From positions 1 to 27,014 of the forward strand of contig JBMFXC010000032.1 in assembly GCA_049964655.1 (NCBI GenBank): a stretch of 27,014 nucleotides of DNA, in the 5' to 3' direction. A model generated the notes under the pieces. That model searched no databases, was not told where the DNA came from, and was given only the letters and a program-made list of their open reading frames with translations. This document shows, piece by piece, positions 26,181-27,014 of this stretch (position 1 is the stretch's first letter; each line of letters begins with the position of its first letter). The stretch comes from JAJZJT01 sp049964655. GTDB lineage: Bacteria; Actinomycetota; Acidimicrobiia; Acidimicrobiales; RAAP-2. The position numbers and the translations under genes are program-made.

Positions 26181-26926
26181 CGACCGGCGAGCTGCGCATC
26201 GAAGGCCTGCGGGCCGAAGCGGCCGGACGGGAGATCCTCCGCGGGGTGACCCTCCTCGTCCGCAGCGGCGAGGTCCATGCCGTCATGGGGCCCAATGGCT
26301 CGGGCAAGAGCACGCTTGCCCACGTCCTCATGGGGCGCCCGGGCTACCGCGTGCTCGGAGGAACGGTCACACTGGATGGGGTCGATCTCCTTGCCCTGCC
26401 CACGTGGCAGCGGGCCCGCGCCGGGCTCTTCCTCGGCATGCAGCACCCCATCGAAGTCCCTGGCGTCTCCCTGCTGGCCTCGTTGACGGCTGCTCGTACC
26501 ACCCGGTCCGGTGACGAGAACGAGGGGGCGGCCCCCCCCGACGTGGCCCGGCAGCTGACTGCCGAAGCCGACCGGATCGGCTTCGACCATCGACTGCTCG
26601 AACGTCCCCTCAACGTCGACCTGTCGGGCGGCGAGCGCAAGCGCAACGAGACCGTGCAGTTGGGCGTGCTCCGTCCCCGGTTCGCCGTCCTCGACGAGAT
26701 CGACTCGGGGCTCGACGTCGACGCGCTGGCCGCTGTGGGCCGACGCGTGCAGGAGGCCACGAAGGAGTGGGGCCTCGGTGTCCTCGCCGTGACCCACTTC
26801 GCTCGTCTGCTCGAGGTGCTGGTGCCCGACGTGGTCCACGTGCTGACGGACGGGAAGGTCGTGGCGACCGGGGGGCCCGAGCTGGCCGGATTGGTCGACC
26901 AGGCAGGCTACGCCGCCTACCGCTGA
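26177..26926 (+). CDS. sufC: Fe-S cluster assembly ATPase SufC
   Basis: A 249-residue ABC-type ATPase that powers the SufBC2D scaffold. It has no membrane partner. Walker A is GPNGSGKST (38-46), the Q-loop is FLGMQHPIEVPGVS (85-98), the signature is LSGGERKRNE (149-158), and Walker B is FAVLDEIDSGLDVDAL (169-184), with the H-loop in AVTHFARLL. QHPIEVPGV and SGGERKRNE are diagnostic of SufC. A short acidic insert (GDENEGAAPP, about 112-121) follows the Q-loop region. The GTG start at 26177 overlaps the Rieske stop as GTGA. It is the last complete gene in the window; sufS and sufU, which often follow, would lie beyond the edge. Confidence 0.95.
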   Translation: MTTGELRIEGLRAEAAGREILRGVTLLVRSGEVHAVMGPNGSGKSTLAHVLMGRPGYRVLGGTVTLDGVDLLALPTWQRARAGLFLGMQHPIEVPGVSLLASLTAARTTRSGDENEGAAPPDVARQLTAEADRIGFDHRLLERPLNVDLSGGERKRNETVQLGVLRPRFAVLDEIDSGLDVDALAAVGRRVQEATKEWGLGVLAVTHFARLLEVLVPDVVHVLTDGKVVATGGPELAGLVDQAGYAAYR

Positions 26927-26966
26927 CCGGCCCCCCGTTCGGGCTCGGTGAGCAGTGCCCTGGTTT

Positions 26967-27014
26967 GTGGCGCAGGGGGCATGGCCACCACGACGGTGGC
27001 GCAGGGGGCATGGC
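26967..27014. repeat. 29-bp-spaced direct repeat at the right window edge, downstream of sufC
   Basis: GTGGCGCAGGGGGCATGGC occurs at 26967-26985 and at 26996-27014, where the window ends, so the array may continue. The period is 29 bp. It begins 41 bases after the sufC stop, and no gene can be assigned to the 88 bases after sufC. Confidence 0.8.

Noticed and set aside
26610..27011. Minus-strand open frame antisense to sufC
   Set aside because: Its start lies in the repeat at the edge and its sequence is Arg/Pro-rich reverse translation of sufC.
1..27014. tRNA or rRNA genes
   Set aside because: No cloverleaf with a GTTCRA-type T-loop or conserved rRNA segment was noticed on either strand.

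Overview
The window is high-GC DNA from an actinobacterium-like genome, most plausibly an uncultured member of the Acidimicrobiia. Supporting signs are the GC-rich codon use, GTG starts with 4-bp GTGA overlaps, many leaderless promoters (TANNNT six or seven bases before the start), a suf operon carrying a Rieske ferredoxin, an actinobacterial-type MutY and a DUF6941 protein. The lineage call is inference. The sequence is a scaffold: 100 N at 8369-8468 mark a gap of unknown size, and both window ends lie in short tandem repeats.

Layout. 1-3112 (mostly minus): a small two-helix membrane protein, the N-terminal remnant of a transposase, a divergent Lgt-family membrane protein and a RipA-like NlpC/P60 hydrolase. 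3239-5330 (plus): a dienelactone hydrolase and a DUF885 protein whose 3' end overlaps a convergent 14-helix MFS exporter (5182-7230). 7425-12045: three enzymes matching consecutive late steps of the ethylmalonyl-CoA pathway, namely a malyl/beta-methylmalyl-CoA lyase (mcl1), a methylsuccinyl-CoA dehydrogenase (mcd) and a MaoC-type hydratase (probable mesaconyl-CoA hydratase). A methyltransferase and a DUF6941 gene lie between them. 12042-15966: mutY, a 14-repeat cysteine-pair propeller-like exported protein and an alpha/beta hydrolase. 16028-17975: a compact operon of an MBL-fold hydrolase, a flavin reductase and an RmlC-like epimerase. 18113-21473: a protein with a RodZ-like C-terminal domain, convergent with an oligopeptidase B-type peptidase. 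21614-26926: the Fe-S assembly locus sufB, a small four-cysteine protein, sufD, a Rieske ferredoxin and sufC, with a dienoyl-CoA isomerase-like gene inserted on the opposite strand.

The most unusual feature is a recurring architecture at gene 3' ends. In five genes (ends at 55, 8363, 11409, 15097 and 23418) the stop codon lies inside a short tandem repeat of 14, 21, 19, 20 or 24 bp. The units are unrelated in sequence, but each carries TGA next to a short GC-rich palindrome or self-complementary motif. Two further arrays follow sufB and sufC without containing the stop. A second contrast is that most genes here look leaderless, whereas sufB and sufD both have a leader with a perfect hairpin before a Shine-Dalgarno sequence, and sufD seems to start at a CTG codon.

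No tRNA, rRNA, CRISPR array or intact mobile element was seen.
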